Notes: generated by a model not told the origin, from the letters alone. A stretch of 64,000 bases of DNA from Methylotenera_A sp046594915 (GCA_046594915.1 JBKJRC010000003.1:124001-188000), one strand, 5' to 3'. Shown: positions 18,456 through 27,687, counted from the first letter of the stretch. Numbers and translations: made by a program.

Positions 18456-19097
18456 ATGGCATACGATTTAGAAGAACAAGAGCAGTTAGACGAATTTAAA
18501 GCGTGGTGGAAAAAAAACGGCAAATTAGCGATCAATCTAGTATTGGCTGTTTTAATTGCCTATGCGGCGTGGCTAGGCTACGGCTATTTTCAAAACAAAA
18601 AAGCGGTTGAAGCATCAGCTTTGTATCAAAACCTCATCATCACCGATATCAGTAAAGTGGCTGCGATTCAAGCGCAAGCGGCAAAGCTAACTGTCGATTA
18701 TGCCAGCACGCCTTATGCTGGCCGCGCGGCGATTATTGCGGCAAAAGCCAGCACTGCTGCCAAGGACAGCAAAGCCGCTAAAATCCAATTAGAATGGGCG
18801 GCAAAAAACGCCAAAGAAAGTACGACTAAAGCGATTGCAAGTTTGCAGTTAGCAGGCATTTTGTTTGAAGAAAAAAGCTACGATGCAGCGCTACAATTAT
18901 TATCCAAAGACAGTGATAAAGGCTTTATGGGTTTAAAAGATGACCTTAAAGGTGATATTTATATGGCACAAGGTAAGCGAACAGAAGCCAGAAAATCCTA
19001 CGAATTGGCGCTGGATGGACTCGATACGCAAGGCAGAATGTGGCAATACACCATGCAAAAGCTGGAGTCGCTTGGTGCTGAGCCTTCTGGTGCTTAA
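18456..19097 (+). CDS. yfgM: YfgM family protein, ancillary SecYEG translocon partner (TPR)
   Basis: A 213-residue single-pass membrane protein. The cytoplasmic N-terminus (AYDLEEQEQLDEFKAWWKKNG) is diagnostic of YfgM, followed by one helix (LAINLVLAVLIAYAAWLGYGYF) and a periplasmic TPR-like domain. In the family it associates with SecYEG and periplasmic chaperones. A GAGAG-type ribosome binding site precedes the ATG. It lies immediately before bamB, the normal order. Confidence 0.92.
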   Translation: MAYDLEEQEQLDEFKAWWKKNGKLAINLVLAVLIAYAAWLGYGYFQNKKAVEASALYQNLIITDISKVAAIQAQAAKLTVDYASTPYAGRAAIIAAKASTAAKDSKAAKIQLEWAAKNAKESTTKAIASLQLAGILFEEKSYDAALQLLSKDSDKGFMGLKDDLKGDIYMAQGKRTEARKSYELALDGLDTQGRMWQYTMQKLESLGAEPSGA

Positions 19098-19112
19098 TTC
19101 TTGAGCTCCGAT

Positions 19113-20300
19113 ATGCGTACACGTTTTTATCCATGGTTTTTAGTTGCGGGCTTGGTCACGAGTTTAATCACGCTAACGGCTTGCAGCACATTAACAGAAC
19201 TGCGTTCTAGCTTTGCCGATAAGGTATTTGGGCGCGAGCCGCCGAACCCGCCTGCTGAACTAGAGCAGATTAAAGCCACTTACATGACCAAAATCGATTG
19301 GTCCAGCAATGCGGGCGCCACCGAAAAATACGATTACACAGTGGGTAAAGATTCTGATGCTGTTTATGCGGCCAATGTAAAAGGCGAGTTAACCAAGCTG
19401 GATGCGGCAAATGGTAAACAATTATGGCGTGTGGATATTGGCGAACCTATTAGCGGCGGGGTAGGCGTAAGCGCTGGCATTGTGATGGTGGGCAGCAACA
19501 AAGGTTATGTGCATGCCTACGATACTGCTGGCAAACTGCTGTGGAAAGCGCAAGTGTCTAGCGAAATATTAAGTGTGCCACGCTATTTTGATGGTTTGGT
19601 TATTGTGCGCTCTGGTGATAATCGTATTTATGGATTAAATGCGACAGATGGCAGCCGAAAATGGGTTTATGAACGCGCAACACCCGCATTATCGCTGCGT
19701 AGCAGCGTGGGAATTGTGGTGGATGGCGGCGCGGTGTATGCTGGTTTCGCAGGTGGAAAATTAGTGGCCATTCGCGCTGATACCGGCAAAATTTTATGGG
19801 AAGCCACCGTAGCGCAGCCCAAAGGCGTGACGGAAATTGAGCGTATTGCCGACATTACCAGCTTGCCTTTTGTTGATGGACCTCTGGTTTATGCAGTTGC
19901 CTATCAAGGCAAAATCGCCGCGGTTGATCGCGCGACTGGCAAAGTGGTCTGGGCACGCGATATTTCAAGCTATTCTGGCTTAAGTGCAGAAGACGCCAAA
20001 ATATTCGTATCGCATACTTTAGGCGCAGTTTATTCACTGGATTACACCACAGGCAAAACATTCTGGCGCCAGGGTGCTTTAGCTAATCGTCGTTTAACAA
20101 CGCCATTGCCAATGGGCAGTTTAATCGCGGTTGGCGATCTAGAAGGCTATGTCCATTTCTTAAGTCGTGATGATGGTAATTTTTCGGCGCGTATCAAGTT
20201 AGATGATAATGCGGTGATGTCACTTATTCCTGGCTCAAATGCCTCACAATTGATTGCAGAAACCCGCGGCGGCGGAATTTTTGCAGTTAGTGTCAAATAA
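19113..20300 (+). CDS. bamB: Outer membrane protein assembly factor BamB (lipoprotein)
   Basis: Lipoprotein of the BAM complex that inserts beta-barrel proteins. A signal sequence ends in the lipobox LTAC, followed by a PQQ-like beta-propeller with repeats such as ANGKQLWRVDIGEPI, TDGSRKWVYERATP and ATGKVVWARDISSY. I chose the ATG at 19113; a TTG four codons upstream (19101) is possible. Length is about 395 residues, as usual. It is flanked by yfgM and der as in many proteobacteria. The propeller is structural and does not imply PQQ binding. Confidence 0.95.
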   Translation: MRTRFYPWFLVAGLVTSLITLTACSTLTELRSSFADKVFGREPPNPPAELEQIKATYMTKIDWSSNAGATEKYDYTVGKDSDAVYAANVKGELTKLDAANGKQLWRVDIGEPISGGVGVSAGIVMVGSNKGYVHAYDTAGKLLWKAQVSSEILSVPRYFDGLVIVRSGDNRIYGLNATDGSRKWVYERATPALSLRSSVGIVVDGGAVYAGFAGGKLVAIRADTGKILWEATVAQPKGVTEIERIADITSLPFVDGPLVYAVAYQGKIAAVDRATGKVVWARDISSYSGLSAEDAKIFVSHTLGAVYSLDYTTGKTFWRQGALANRRLTTPLPMGSLIAVGDLEGYVHFLSRDDGNFSARIKLDDNAVMSLIPGSNASQLIAETRGGGIFAVSVK

Positions 20301-20313
20301 TTAATCTCCCAAT

Positions 20314-21744
20314 ATGCTGCCTACCATTGTTTTAGTTGGCCGACCAAACGTCGGCAAATCCACTCTTTTTAATCGCATGACCAAAAGTCGCGATGCGCTG
20401 GTGGCTGATTTACCGGGCTTAACGCGTGACAGGCATTATGGTCGTGGCGTAGGCGCAAGCAAGCCTTATTTGGTGATTGATACTGGCGGTTTTGAACCAA
20501 CGGCCGAAAGCGGTATTTTAAAAGAGATGGCGCGTCAAACATTGCTGGCGATTGATGAAGCGGATATCGTCATCTTTTTGGTGGATGCACGTGCCGGAAT
20601 GACGCCGCAAGAATTTATCATTGCAGATAAACTACGCAAATCGCAACGCCCTGTATTGCTGGCGGTGAATAAAACCGAAGGCATGAATAAAGCGGTGGTT
20701 TCGGCTGATTTTCACGAATTAGGTTTAGGCGAGCCGCTATCGATTTCATCTGCGCATGGCGAAGGCGTTAAAGATCTGGTCGAATTGGCTTTGGAGAACT
20801 TCCCCGAGCATGTGTATGAAGATGAACGAACCAATTTTAAAAAACCTAAAATCGCCATTGTTGGTCGCCCGAATGTAGGTAAATCGACACTGGTGAATGC
20901 CTTGCTGGGTGAAGAACGCGTGATCGCGTTTGACGAGCCGGGCACCACGCGCGATTCGATTGAAATTGATTTAGAAAAAGACGGTAAGACTTATACGATC
21001 ATTGATACTGCGGGTGTGCGTAAACGCGGTCGCGTGTTTGAGGCGGTTGAGAAATTTTCAGTGGTGAAAACCATGCAGGCGATTGAAGATGCCAACGTGG
21101 CGATTTTGGTGGTGGACGCGCAGGAAGGCATCACCGAGCAAGATGCACACGTGGCGGCTTATATTCTGGACGCAGGCCGCGCGCTGGTGGTGGCGGTCAA
21201 TAAATGGGACGGTTTGCCAGAAGACGAACGCGAATTCATTAAAAAAGAAATTGACCGCAAATTGATATTTCTGGATTTTGCCAAATTTCACTATATTTCA
21301 GCCTTACGCAAAAAAGGTTTGCCTGAGTTATTTATCTCAGTGGATGGTGCATTTAAGGCAGCAATGGCAAAATTGGCCACGCCGCAACTCACGCGCGTAT
21401 TGATTGATGCCATTGCGCAACATCAGCCGCCGATTAGTCGTGGTACGCGGCCAAAATTAAAATATGCACATCAAGGCGGCATGAATCCGCCAATTGTGGT
21501 GGTGCACGGCAGCCATGTTGATGATATCAAAGACAGTTACAAGCGCTATTTAGAAGGCGTGTATCGCAAAACTTTTCAACTGGTTGGAACACCATTGAGA
21601 GTTCAATTTAAACAAGGCGATAATCCATTTGCTGAACCTGATAAACGCAAAGCAGGCGAAGGAATTGTGAGTATGCGCCGCCGTAAAACGGCGCAACGGG
21701 CTGAATTAAAAGCAAAAAAAGAAGTGGAAGATAAAAAGCGTTAA
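20314..21744 (+). CDS. der: Ribosome-assembly GTPase Der (EngA)
   Basis: Tandem-domain GTPase for 50S subunit maturation, 476 residues. Two G1 motifs are visible, GRPNVGKS near residue 8 and again near residue 187, each with its own DTAG/DTGG and NKxD-type motif (NKTE, NKWD). A KH-like C-terminal domain and a lysine-rich tail follow. The gene closes the rlmN-to-der block and is convergent with bamD. Confidence 0.97.
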   Translation: MLPTIVLVGRPNVGKSTLFNRMTKSRDALVADLPGLTRDRHYGRGVGASKPYLVIDTGGFEPTAESGILKEMARQTLLAIDEADIVIFLVDARAGMTPQEFIIADKLRKSQRPVLLAVNKTEGMNKAVVSADFHELGLGEPLSISSAHGEGVKDLVELALENFPEHVYEDERTNFKKPKIAIVGRPNVGKSTLVNALLGEERVIAFDEPGTTRDSIEIDLEKDGKTYTIIDTAGVRKRGRVFEAVEKFSVVKTMQAIEDANVAILVVDAQEGITEQDAHVAAYILDAGRALVVAVNKWDGLPEDEREFIKKEIDRKLIFLDFAKFHYISALRKKGLPELFISVDGAFKAAMAKLATPQLTRVLIDAIAQHQPPISRGTRPKLKYAHQGGMNPPIVVVHGSHVDDIKDSYKRYLEGVYRKTFQLVGTPLRVQFKQGDNPFAEPDKRKAGEGIVSMRRRKTAQRAELKAKKEVEDKKR

Positions 21745-21908
21745 AGTGAGTGCAACACTTTAAATCAAGTTTTTAATTAATGCTAAAGATTAAATACAAT
21801 ACTTAACTAAAAAAGTTAACCCATTTTTCAGCTTAAATTTTTTATAATTCGTGCTAAAAATCGGCGTTATTTAGATATTGAATACTTAAACATTGAATAC
21901 AAAATCGC

Positions 21909-22736
21909 TTAATAAAGACTTTCCCAAAATTTCCACCAAATGCGCTCGTCCTGACTTACTTTTCCCAATACCATCGGATTTTCTGGATAGTTGGTTTTAA
22001 GAATGCGCAATGTGTCTTCTTTTAAGTCATCTAAGCTCATCGAGTCGTAGGCGCTTACACTCACCACCAAAGCTTCTTCTACCGAAGTCGAATTTGGATA
22101 ATATTCCAGTACATATTTAGCGCGATTTAAGGCGGCTAAATAGGCGGTGCGATTCATGTAATAGCGCGCCACATGCATTTCGTGCTGCGCCAATGCATTC
22201 ACCAAGTACAACATGCGCTGCGTTGCGTCTTTAAAATAGCGACTTTTTGGATAGCGTTCCACCAGTTCTTTAAATGCGGCAAAAGATAATTTAAGTGTTT
22301 TTGGGTCGCGATCGCTAATTTCTTGCGCGGTATATTTTTCGATGACGCCACGCTCATTAAAACTCGCCAAGCCTTTTAAATAATAGGCGTAATCAATGTT
22401 GGGATGATTGGGGTGTAACTTGATAAAACGATCCGCCGCAATCACTGTAGAAACGGGGTCTTGTTTTTTATAATGCGCATAAGCGATTTCTAATTGTGCT
22501 TGCGTGGCATATTTGCCGTGCGGAAAGCGTGATTCAAGCTTTTGAAAATAAACCAGTGCTTTATCATAATCTTTATCAATCATTTTGGCTTCACCAGCCG
22601 CATAAATACGATCCGCCTGCCAGCCAGCCGTATCATCTAACTCGGTTGGATCACCAAAAATGGCGCAACTACTTAATACAAACGGCAGCAATAAAGCCGC
22701 AATGGAACGGGATAAAAGCGGTAAAATACGTTTCAC
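21909..22736 (-). CDS. bamD: Outer membrane protein assembly factor BamD (ComL lipoprotein)
   Basis: Essential lipoprotein of the BAM complex. The signal peptide ends in LSSC (Cys24) and is followed by TPR motifs, including AGEAKMIDKDYDKALVYFQK and the conserved RFPHGKYATQAQLE, which define the family. Length is 275 residues. It is transcribed divergently from rluD across a 55-base gap containing an AT-rich palindrome, an arrangement common in proteobacteria. Confidence 0.95.
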   Translation of the reverse strand: MKRILPLLSRSIAALLLPFVLSSCAIFGDPTELDDTAGWQADRIYAAGEAKMIDKDYDKALVYFQKLESRFPHGKYATQAQLEIAYAHYKKQDPVSTVIAADRFIKLHPNHPNIDYAYYLKGLASFNERGVIEKYTAQEISDRDPKTLKLSFAAFKELVERYPKSRYFKDATQRMLYLVNALAQHEMHVARYYMNRTAYLAALNRAKYVLEYYPNSTSVEEALVVSVSAYDSMSLDDLKEDTLRILKTNYPENPMVLGKVSQDERIWWKFWESLY

Positions 22737-22756
22737 TATTAAAACCTACAAACAAT

Positions 22757-22777
22757 TTAAGTTTAATTATAACTTAA
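22757..22777. promoter_or_regulatory. AT-rich palindrome in the bamD/rluD divergent promoter region
   Basis: TTAAGTT (22757-22763) and AACTTAA (22771-22777) form perfect seven-base arms around a seven-base AT spacer, centred in the 55-base gap between two divergent genes. It could be an operator or just overlapping AT-rich promoter elements. No known regulator motif is recognised. Confidence 0.3.
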
Positions 22778-22791
22778 GCTGCTAAAAACTG

Positions 22792-23946
22792 ATGCCAAAA
22801 AAAGAGTTAACTGTTAATACACCACTTAAGCCCCAACTTGACGCCCAGCTTAACCCAAGCGTTAAGCTGATTATCCCCATGAGTTTGGGCGGAGAACGGT
22901 TGGATGTCGCTTTGCAAAAATTGTTGCCTGCACATTCACGTTCGCGCCTGCAAGCCTGGATTAAAGAGGGTTTGGTGATGCTAAATGAAGCGGCTGTCAC
23001 TTCAAAAACCAAGGTTTGGGGCGGTGAAAAAGTCGATATTACACCGCAGATTAATCCACAAGAACAGGCTTTTTTGCCGGAAAATATTCCGTTAAATATT
23101 GTGTATGAAGATGACACTGTTTTAGTCATTAATAAGCCGGCAGGTTTAGTCGTGCATCCGGCTGCGGGTAATTGGAGCGGTACATTGCTGAATGCTTTAT
23201 TGCATCATTTGCCACAACTGTGTGAAGTACCGCGCGCAGGCATTGTGCATCGATTGGATAAAGATACCAGCGGTTTATTGGTGGTGGCTAAAACTTTAGA
23301 GGCGCAAACCAGCTTGGTGCGCCAGTTGCAGGCGCGCACGGTTAAGCGGGAATACCGCGCGATTGTTTGGGGACAATTGTGGCGTAACGGCACGGTTAAT
23401 CAACCAATTGGCCGCCACTCGCATGCGCGTACCAAAATGGCCATTTCGCGTACTGGTAAACCCGCTATTACGCACTATGAGGTTTTAGAGCGGTTTGGCG
23501 TGCACACCTATTTGCGTTGTCAGCTAGAAACGGGCCGCACGCATCAAATTCGCGTGCATATGCAATTTTTAAAAGCGCCCATGTTGGGCGACGCTGTGTA
23601 TGGTATTGGCAACATTATTCCACACAAACACATGACGCAAACCTTGCGCGATGCGGTGAGTGATTTTAACCGCCAAGCTTTGCATGCAGTAAAATTGGGT
23701 TTGATTCACCCTAAAACAAATGAGGCCATGGAATGGCAAATTGAGCTGGCTGATGATATGAAAGTGTTGCTAGAAGCCATGCGCCATGAAGATCCTCCAC
23801 TGGAAGATGAAGGTGAAGAATTTGATTTTGGCTACCACGATGGTGATTACTACGAAGGCGAGGCCGATGATGATGAGTTTGAAGATTTTGATGGTGATGA
23901 ATTAGACGGCGATGAATTAAACAGTGACGAATTAGAAGGAGATTAA
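22792..23946 (+). CDS. rluD: 23S rRNA pseudouridine(1911/1915/1917) synthase RluD, with acidic repeat tail
   Basis: Pseudouridine synthase acting on helix 69 of 23S rRNA. An N-terminal S4 domain (about residues 27-95) precedes the catalytic domain with HRLDKDTSGLLVV (catalytic Asp near residue 154). The catalytic core ends by about residue 325; beyond it is a strongly acidic tail of about 55 residues, DDDEFEDFDGDELDGDEL and onward, containing three pentapeptide units. Such a tail is not part of the core enzyme. pgeF starts two bases after the stop, the usual partner. Confidence 0.95.
   Translation: MPKKELTVNTPLKPQLDAQLNPSVKLIIPMSLGGERLDVALQKLLPAHSRSRLQAWIKEGLVMLNEAAVTSKTKVWGGEKVDITPQINPQEQAFLPENIPLNIVYEDDTVLVINKPAGLVVHPAAGNWSGTLLNALLHHLPQLCEVPRAGIVHRLDKDTSGLLVVAKTLEAQTSLVRQLQARTVKREYRAIVWGQLWRNGTVNQPIGRHSHARTKMAISRTGKPAITHYEVLERFGVHTYLRCQLETGRTHQIRVHMQFLKAPMLGDAVYGIGNIIPHKHMTQTLRDAVSDFNRQALHAVKLGLIHPKTNEAMEWQIELADDMKVLLEAMRHEDPPLEDEGEEFDFGYHDGDYYEGEADDDEFEDFDGDELDGDELNSDELEGD
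23890..23940 (+). repeat. 15-bp tandem repeat encoding the acidic RluD tail
   Basis: Three in-frame 15-base units at 23890-23904, 23905-23919 and 23920-23934 read GATGGTGATGAATTA, GACGGCGATGAATTA and AACAGTGACGAATTA, encoding DGDEL, DGDEL and NSDEL, followed by a partial unit (EGD). The third-position changes show the array is not brand new. The AGGAG used by pgeF lies at the end of the array. Confidence 0.85.
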
Positions 23947-23948
23947 TT

Positions 23949-24719
23949 TTGCTTAAAAAAAGTGATTTTATCACCCCCAATTGGCCAGCGCCTGCCAATG
24001 TGCATAGCCTGCAAACTACACGGCATGGCGGCGTAAGCGTTGGGCCTTACACAGGTTTAAATTTAGGTAGCCACGTGCAAGATAATCCTTTGCATGTTGC
24101 GCAGAATCGTCAACTATTAAGTCAATTTGTGCCGTCAGAACCCGTTTGGATGAATCAAATACACGGCATTAACGTGGTAGATGCGGCAAATGCCGATTGC
24201 GTGCCAGATGCCGATGCCAGTTTTACTACGCGCCATAATGTGGTCTGCGCCTCCATGACAGCCGATTGTTTGCCTATATTGCTTTGCGATACGGCTGGTA
24301 GCGTGGTCGCAAGTGTTCATGCAGGCTGGCGTAGTTTGTGCGATGGTGTTATTAAGGCAACAGTTGCAAAAATCCTAGCATCTACAAGCGTTAATGCAGA
24401 GCATTTAATGGCGTGGCTGGGCCCAGCGATTGGGCCACAGGCGTTTGAAGTAGGCGATGAAGTGAGGGCGCAATTTATTGCAAAAGACGCGCAAGCAGAG
24501 TGTGCTTTTCAGTCGCAGGATAGCGATAAATGGTTAGCAGATATTTATACCATTGCCACACAACGTTTGAATCACTTGGGCATCAGCCAAATATATGGTG
24601 GCCAGCAAGAGCAATTTTGTACAGTGACCGATAGCGCACGTTTTTTCTCATTTCGGCGCGATAATTTGACAGGCCGCATGGCCACACTGATATGGTTAAC
24701 GGCATCAAAGCCAGTTTAG
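23949..24719 (+). CDS. pgeF: Peptidoglycan editing factor PgeF (YfiH, multicopper-like laccase domain)
   Basis: A 256-residue cytoplasmic protein of the YfiH/DUF152 family, which removes wrongly incorporated amino acids from peptidoglycan precursors and has purine nucleoside activity in homologues. It has the family's TADCLPILLCD and VASVHAGWRSLCDGV motifs, whose Cys and His bind zinc, and a C-terminal RFFSFRRD. The start is TTG at 23949, supported by AAGGAG seven bases upstream; no ATG fits. It is coupled to rluD by a two-base gap. Confidence 0.93.
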   Translation: MLKKSDFITPNWPAPANVHSLQTTRHGGVSVGPYTGLNLGSHVQDNPLHVAQNRQLLSQFVPSEPVWMNQIHGINVVDAANADCVPDADASFTTRHNVVCASMTADCLPILLCDTAGSVVASVHAGWRSLCDGVIKATVAKILASTSVNAEHLMAWLGPAIGPQAFEVGDEVRAQFIAKDAQAECAFQSQDSDKWLADIYTIATQRLNHLGISQIYGGQQEQFCTVTDSARFFSFRRDNLTGRMATLIWLTASKPV

Positions 24720-24787
24720 TTTATAATGCGCTTGCTTTTAATTAGTAATATTTCAATTACTCAATGCTTTAATTTAGCTCATTTTTC

Positions 24788-25687
24788 ATGATTATTCCGA
24801 ATCTTTCTGTTTTACTCTGGATTGTATTATTCAGCCTGCTAGGTGGCGTGCTCAGCGTAGCAGGCGCAGCTTTGGTTGCGCTGAACATCAACAAAACCGC
24901 TATTCCCATGCTGATTAGCTATGCGATTGGTGCGATGCTGGGCGCAGTTTTTTTAGAGATTCTACCGCACGCCATCGAAGTCGCTATCAGCCCAAAACAG
25001 ATGACAGCCACGGTACTCTTTGGCATATTGCTGTTTTTTGCCTTAGAAAAATTAGTACTGTGGCGCCATTGTCATGGCGACCATTGCGAAGTGCATGCGG
25101 TACATACGGCGGAAGAGTGTCCAGACGCACAATTAAATGCTACGCAAACTGATGTAAACCCCAGCAAATACAAAGCAGTAACTGTTAAGCAGCCTTCAAT
25201 TAACGCACACCCGCAACATCAGATGCAAGACCATGACCGTGGTCGCAGCGGCATGATGATTATGATAGGCGATACTTTTCACAATTTTGTCGATGGTATT
25301 TTAATTGCCTCTGCTTTTATGGTGGATATCAAACTGGGTATCGTGACGGCAATCGCCATTATTGCGCATGAAATTCCGCAAGAAGTCGGTGATTTTTTAA
25401 TTCTACTGCATTCTGGCTACAGTAAAAAACAAGCGTTTATTTTTAATTTAGTGTCTAGCTTAGCCACTGCGGTGGGCGGTTTTATCGCCTATTTTGCCTT
25501 ATCGCATGTGCAAAGCTGGGTGCCGATTATTTTAGGATTGGCCGCTTCCAGCATGCTTTACGTGGCAGTTGCCGATTTGATTCCCAGCTTGCATAAACGC
25601 ACCGAATTGCGCGCCACTATCTCGCAACTAACCTTAATTGCTTGTGGCGTTGCATCCATTTTTCTTGTGGGCTATTTTTTGGAATAA
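24788..25687 (+). CDS. ZIP family divalent metal transporter
   Basis: A 299-residue inner-membrane protein of the ZIP (Zn/Fe permease) family with about eight hydrophobic segments. The metal-pathway motifs are intact: HNFVDGILIAS in helix 4 and HEIPQEVGDFLIL in helix 5. A long cytoplasmic loop before helix 4 (about residues 95-160) is rich in His and Cys (HCHGDHCEVHAVH, later HPQHQMQDHD), a probable metal-sensing loop. A TATAAT lies at 24722-24727, but I see no matching -35. Metal specificity cannot be read from sequence. Confidence 0.9.
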   Translation: MIIPNLSVLLWIVLFSLLGGVLSVAGAALVALNINKTAIPMLISYAIGAMLGAVFLEILPHAIEVAISPKQMTATVLFGILLFFALEKLVLWRHCHGDHCEVHAVHTAEECPDAQLNATQTDVNPSKYKAVTVKQPSINAHPQHQMQDHDRGRSGMMIMIGDTFHNFVDGILIASAFMVDIKLGIVTAIAIIAHEIPQEVGDFLILLHSGYSKKQAFIFNLVSSLATAVGGFIAYFALSHVQSWVPIILGLAASSMLYVAVADLIPSLHKRTELRATISQLTLIACGVASIFLVGYFLE

Positions 25688-25720
25688 AGCCTGCAACACA
25701 TTTAAGAGACATTATTTAGT

Positions 25721-27076
25721 ATGAAAACAATTGCACTAAACCAAAGTAATTCGCCAAAAGTAGGTTTTGTTTCTTTGGGTTGCCCAAAGGCAGGCTCAGA
25801 CGCTGAGCGTATTCTCACTCAATTACGTGCCGAAGGTTACGAAATTTCAGCCAGCTATGAGGATTCTGATTTAGTGGTTGTGAACACTTGCGGCTTTATT
25901 GATTCTGCTGTGCAAGAATCACTAGACGCAATTGGTGAGGCGATTAATAAAAATGGCAAAGTCATTGTCACAGGCTGTTTAGGCGCTAAAAAAGGCGTGG
26001 TAGAAGCGGCGCACCCGAGCGTTCTAGCTGTTACTGGCCCACACGCACTAGAAGAAGTGATGTCGCATGTGCATGCCAATTTACCTAAATTGCACGAACC
26101 ATTTATTGATTTAGTGCCGCCGCAAGGTGTGCGTTTAACACCCAGCCATTATGCCTACCTTAAAATTTCAGAGGGCTGTAATCACAAATGCAGTTTTTGC
26201 ATTATTCCCAGCATGCGTGGCGATTTAGTCAGCCGCCCCATTGGTGAAGTGATGAACGAAGCGGAAAACTTGGTGAATGCAGGCGTTTCAGAGATTTTAG
26301 TGATTTCGCAAGATACCAGCGCTTACGGCGTTGATGTGAAATATCGCCCCGGCTTCTGGAACGGACGCCCAGTTAAAACCCGCATGACAGAGCTGTGCCA
26401 AAGCTTAAGTGAACTGGGCGTTTGGACACGCTTGCATTATGTGTATCCGTATCCCCACGTGGATGAAGTGGTTCCGCTGATGGCAGATGGCTTGATTTTG
26501 CCTTACTTAGATGTGCCGTTTCAGCATGCCAGCCCACGCATCTTAAAAGCCATGAAACGCCCAGCGCATGCCGAAAATAATTTGGTCCGCATTAAAGCGT
26601 GGCGCGAAATCTGCCCCGATATCACTGTTCGCAGCACGTTTATCGCGGGTTTCCCGGGTGAAACGGAAGACGACTTTAAAATGTTGCTGGATTTCTTAGA
26701 AGAAGCACAATTGGATAGAGTCGGCTGCTTTACTTATTCCGCAGTCGACGGCGCAAAAGCCAACGAACTGCCAGACCACGTACCGCAAGAAATCAAAGAA
26801 GAGCGTTTGAGCCGCTTTATGCAAGTGCAAGAGCGTATCAGCGCGGCCAAATTGCAAGCCAAAATTGGTAGCATGCAAACAGTGTTGGTAGATGAAATTG
26901 TGCGCGATACAGAAGGTAACTTTGAGGCTATTGGCCGCACTAAAGCCGATGCGCCAGAAATTGATGGCGTGGTATATATGGAAGATGCCGAAGGTTTAAC
27001 GCCTGGCGATTTTGTGGAAGTTGAGATTTATAGCGCGGATGGGCATGATTTATGGGGTGGGCCGCCAACAAGCTAG
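25721..27076 (+). CDS. rimO: Ribosomal protein S12 methylthiotransferase RimO
   Basis: Radical SAM enzyme that adds a methylthio group to Asp88 of ribosomal protein S12. Domains in order are the N-terminal UPF0004 cluster domain (GCPKAGSDAER, NTCGFID), the radical SAM domain with C153, C157 and C160 in CNHKCSFC, and a C-terminal TRAM domain. The 451-residue length is normal. It ends just before a decayed region. Confidence 0.96.
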   Translation: MKTIALNQSNSPKVGFVSLGCPKAGSDAERILTQLRAEGYEISASYEDSDLVVVNTCGFIDSAVQESLDAIGEAINKNGKVIVTGCLGAKKGVVEAAHPSVLAVTGPHALEEVMSHVHANLPKLHEPFIDLVPPQGVRLTPSHYAYLKISEGCNHKCSFCIIPSMRGDLVSRPIGEVMNEAENLVNAGVSEILVISQDTSAYGVDVKYRPGFWNGRPVKTRMTELCQSLSELGVWTRLHYVYPYPHVDEVVPLMADGLILPYLDVPFQHASPRILKAMKRPAHAENNLVRIKAWREICPDITVRSTFIAGFPGETEDDFKMLLDFLEEAQLDRVGCFTYSAVDGAKANELPDHVPQEIKEERLSRFMQVQERISAAKLQAKIGSMQTVLVDEIVRDTEGNFEAIGRTKADAPEIDGVVYMEDAEGLTPGDFVEVEIYSADGHDLWGGPPTS

Positions 27077-27084
27077 GAATAACT

Positions 27085-27358
27085 ATGTCAATTTTTAAAA
27101 AAATCTGACCTCATTTATCTTACAGAAATGCGTGCAATTTCCACTGATAGACAAGGTCAGGAGATTCTTGTTGGTCTCACAAGGCAAAAAACAGAGTTTT
27201 ATATTGAGTACGCCAATCGAAGTTAGGAGGAAACTGCTGATATAAACGTTGAGGATTCAGCTCGATATGTTGAGTTGTGCAACAAACACGAGCATTCAAG
27301 ACTAGACATTCTTGCTGCTGAGAATCAATTACGACTTGATAAGCCTACTTTGAATTAG
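27085..27358 (+). pseudogene. Broken small gene of unknown function (frameshift plus nonsense codon)
   Basis: An ATG at 27085 preceded by AGGA at 27075-27078 begins MSIFKKI and then hits TGA after a run of seven A. A one-frame shift at that run opens SDLIYLTEMRAISTDRQGQE and continues with protein-like composition until TAG after YANRS. The same frame then resumes EETADINVEDSARYVELCNK and ends at TAG 27356-27358. The pattern reads as a roughly 90-codon gene carrying one indel and one internal stop. I do not recognise the family. A sequencing error could explain the homopolymer shift but not also the TAG. Confidence 0.65.
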
Positions 27359-27383
27359 ACAAGTAAAAGGACACCTGCCGACG

Positions 27384-27569
27384 CTATTCTTTCGGCATTA
27401 ACGCCGCAGATGGACGGCTACTGAGCTTGCGAATTCTTCTCATACAGTCCTCGCCACTTTCCATTTGCCGTTCAAGCCGAACACGCGACAAAGGGGATTG
27501 AAAATCAAAACCAGTCGAAAGATGCAATGCTAATTTTTTGGCAGGTCTTTCCTGTTTCGATTTTGTCAT
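27384..27569 (-). CDS. Possible small hypothetical protein or gene remnant
   Basis: A 61-codon open frame with a basic, plausible protein composition (RVRLERQMESGEDCMRRIRK). Its ATG lies inside the left end of the 99-bp inverted repeat, and no convincing ribosome binding site precedes it. It may be a remnant carried with the repeat or chance. No function is assigned. Confidence 0.3.
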   Translation of the reverse strand: MTKSKQERPAKKLALHLSTGFDFQSPLSRVRLERQMESGEDCMRRIRKLSSRPSAALMPKE

Positions 27570-27663
27570 TCCCGCGCAGGCGAAGAATCCAGACTATCAA
27601 ATTTTAAGTAAAAATAAGTGTTAAGTTGTTGTTCGTTTACATTCCTGCCAGCGCTAGAATGAC
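27565..27663. repeat. MITE/REP-like inverted repeat element, 99 bp
   Basis: Ends GTCATTC (27565-27571) and GAATGAC (27657-27663) are perfect inverted copies. The arms continue imperfectly inward: GTCATTCCCGCGCAGGC on one side, and GTCATTCTAGCGCTGGC when the other side is read on the opposite strand. It lies in a non-coding stretch next to a broken gene. Repeats beginning GTCATTCCCGCG are widespread in beta- and gammaproteobacteria; membership in a named family is not claimed. Confidence 0.6.
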
Positions 27664-27687
27664 AATCAAGAAGCGACTCATTTAAAA

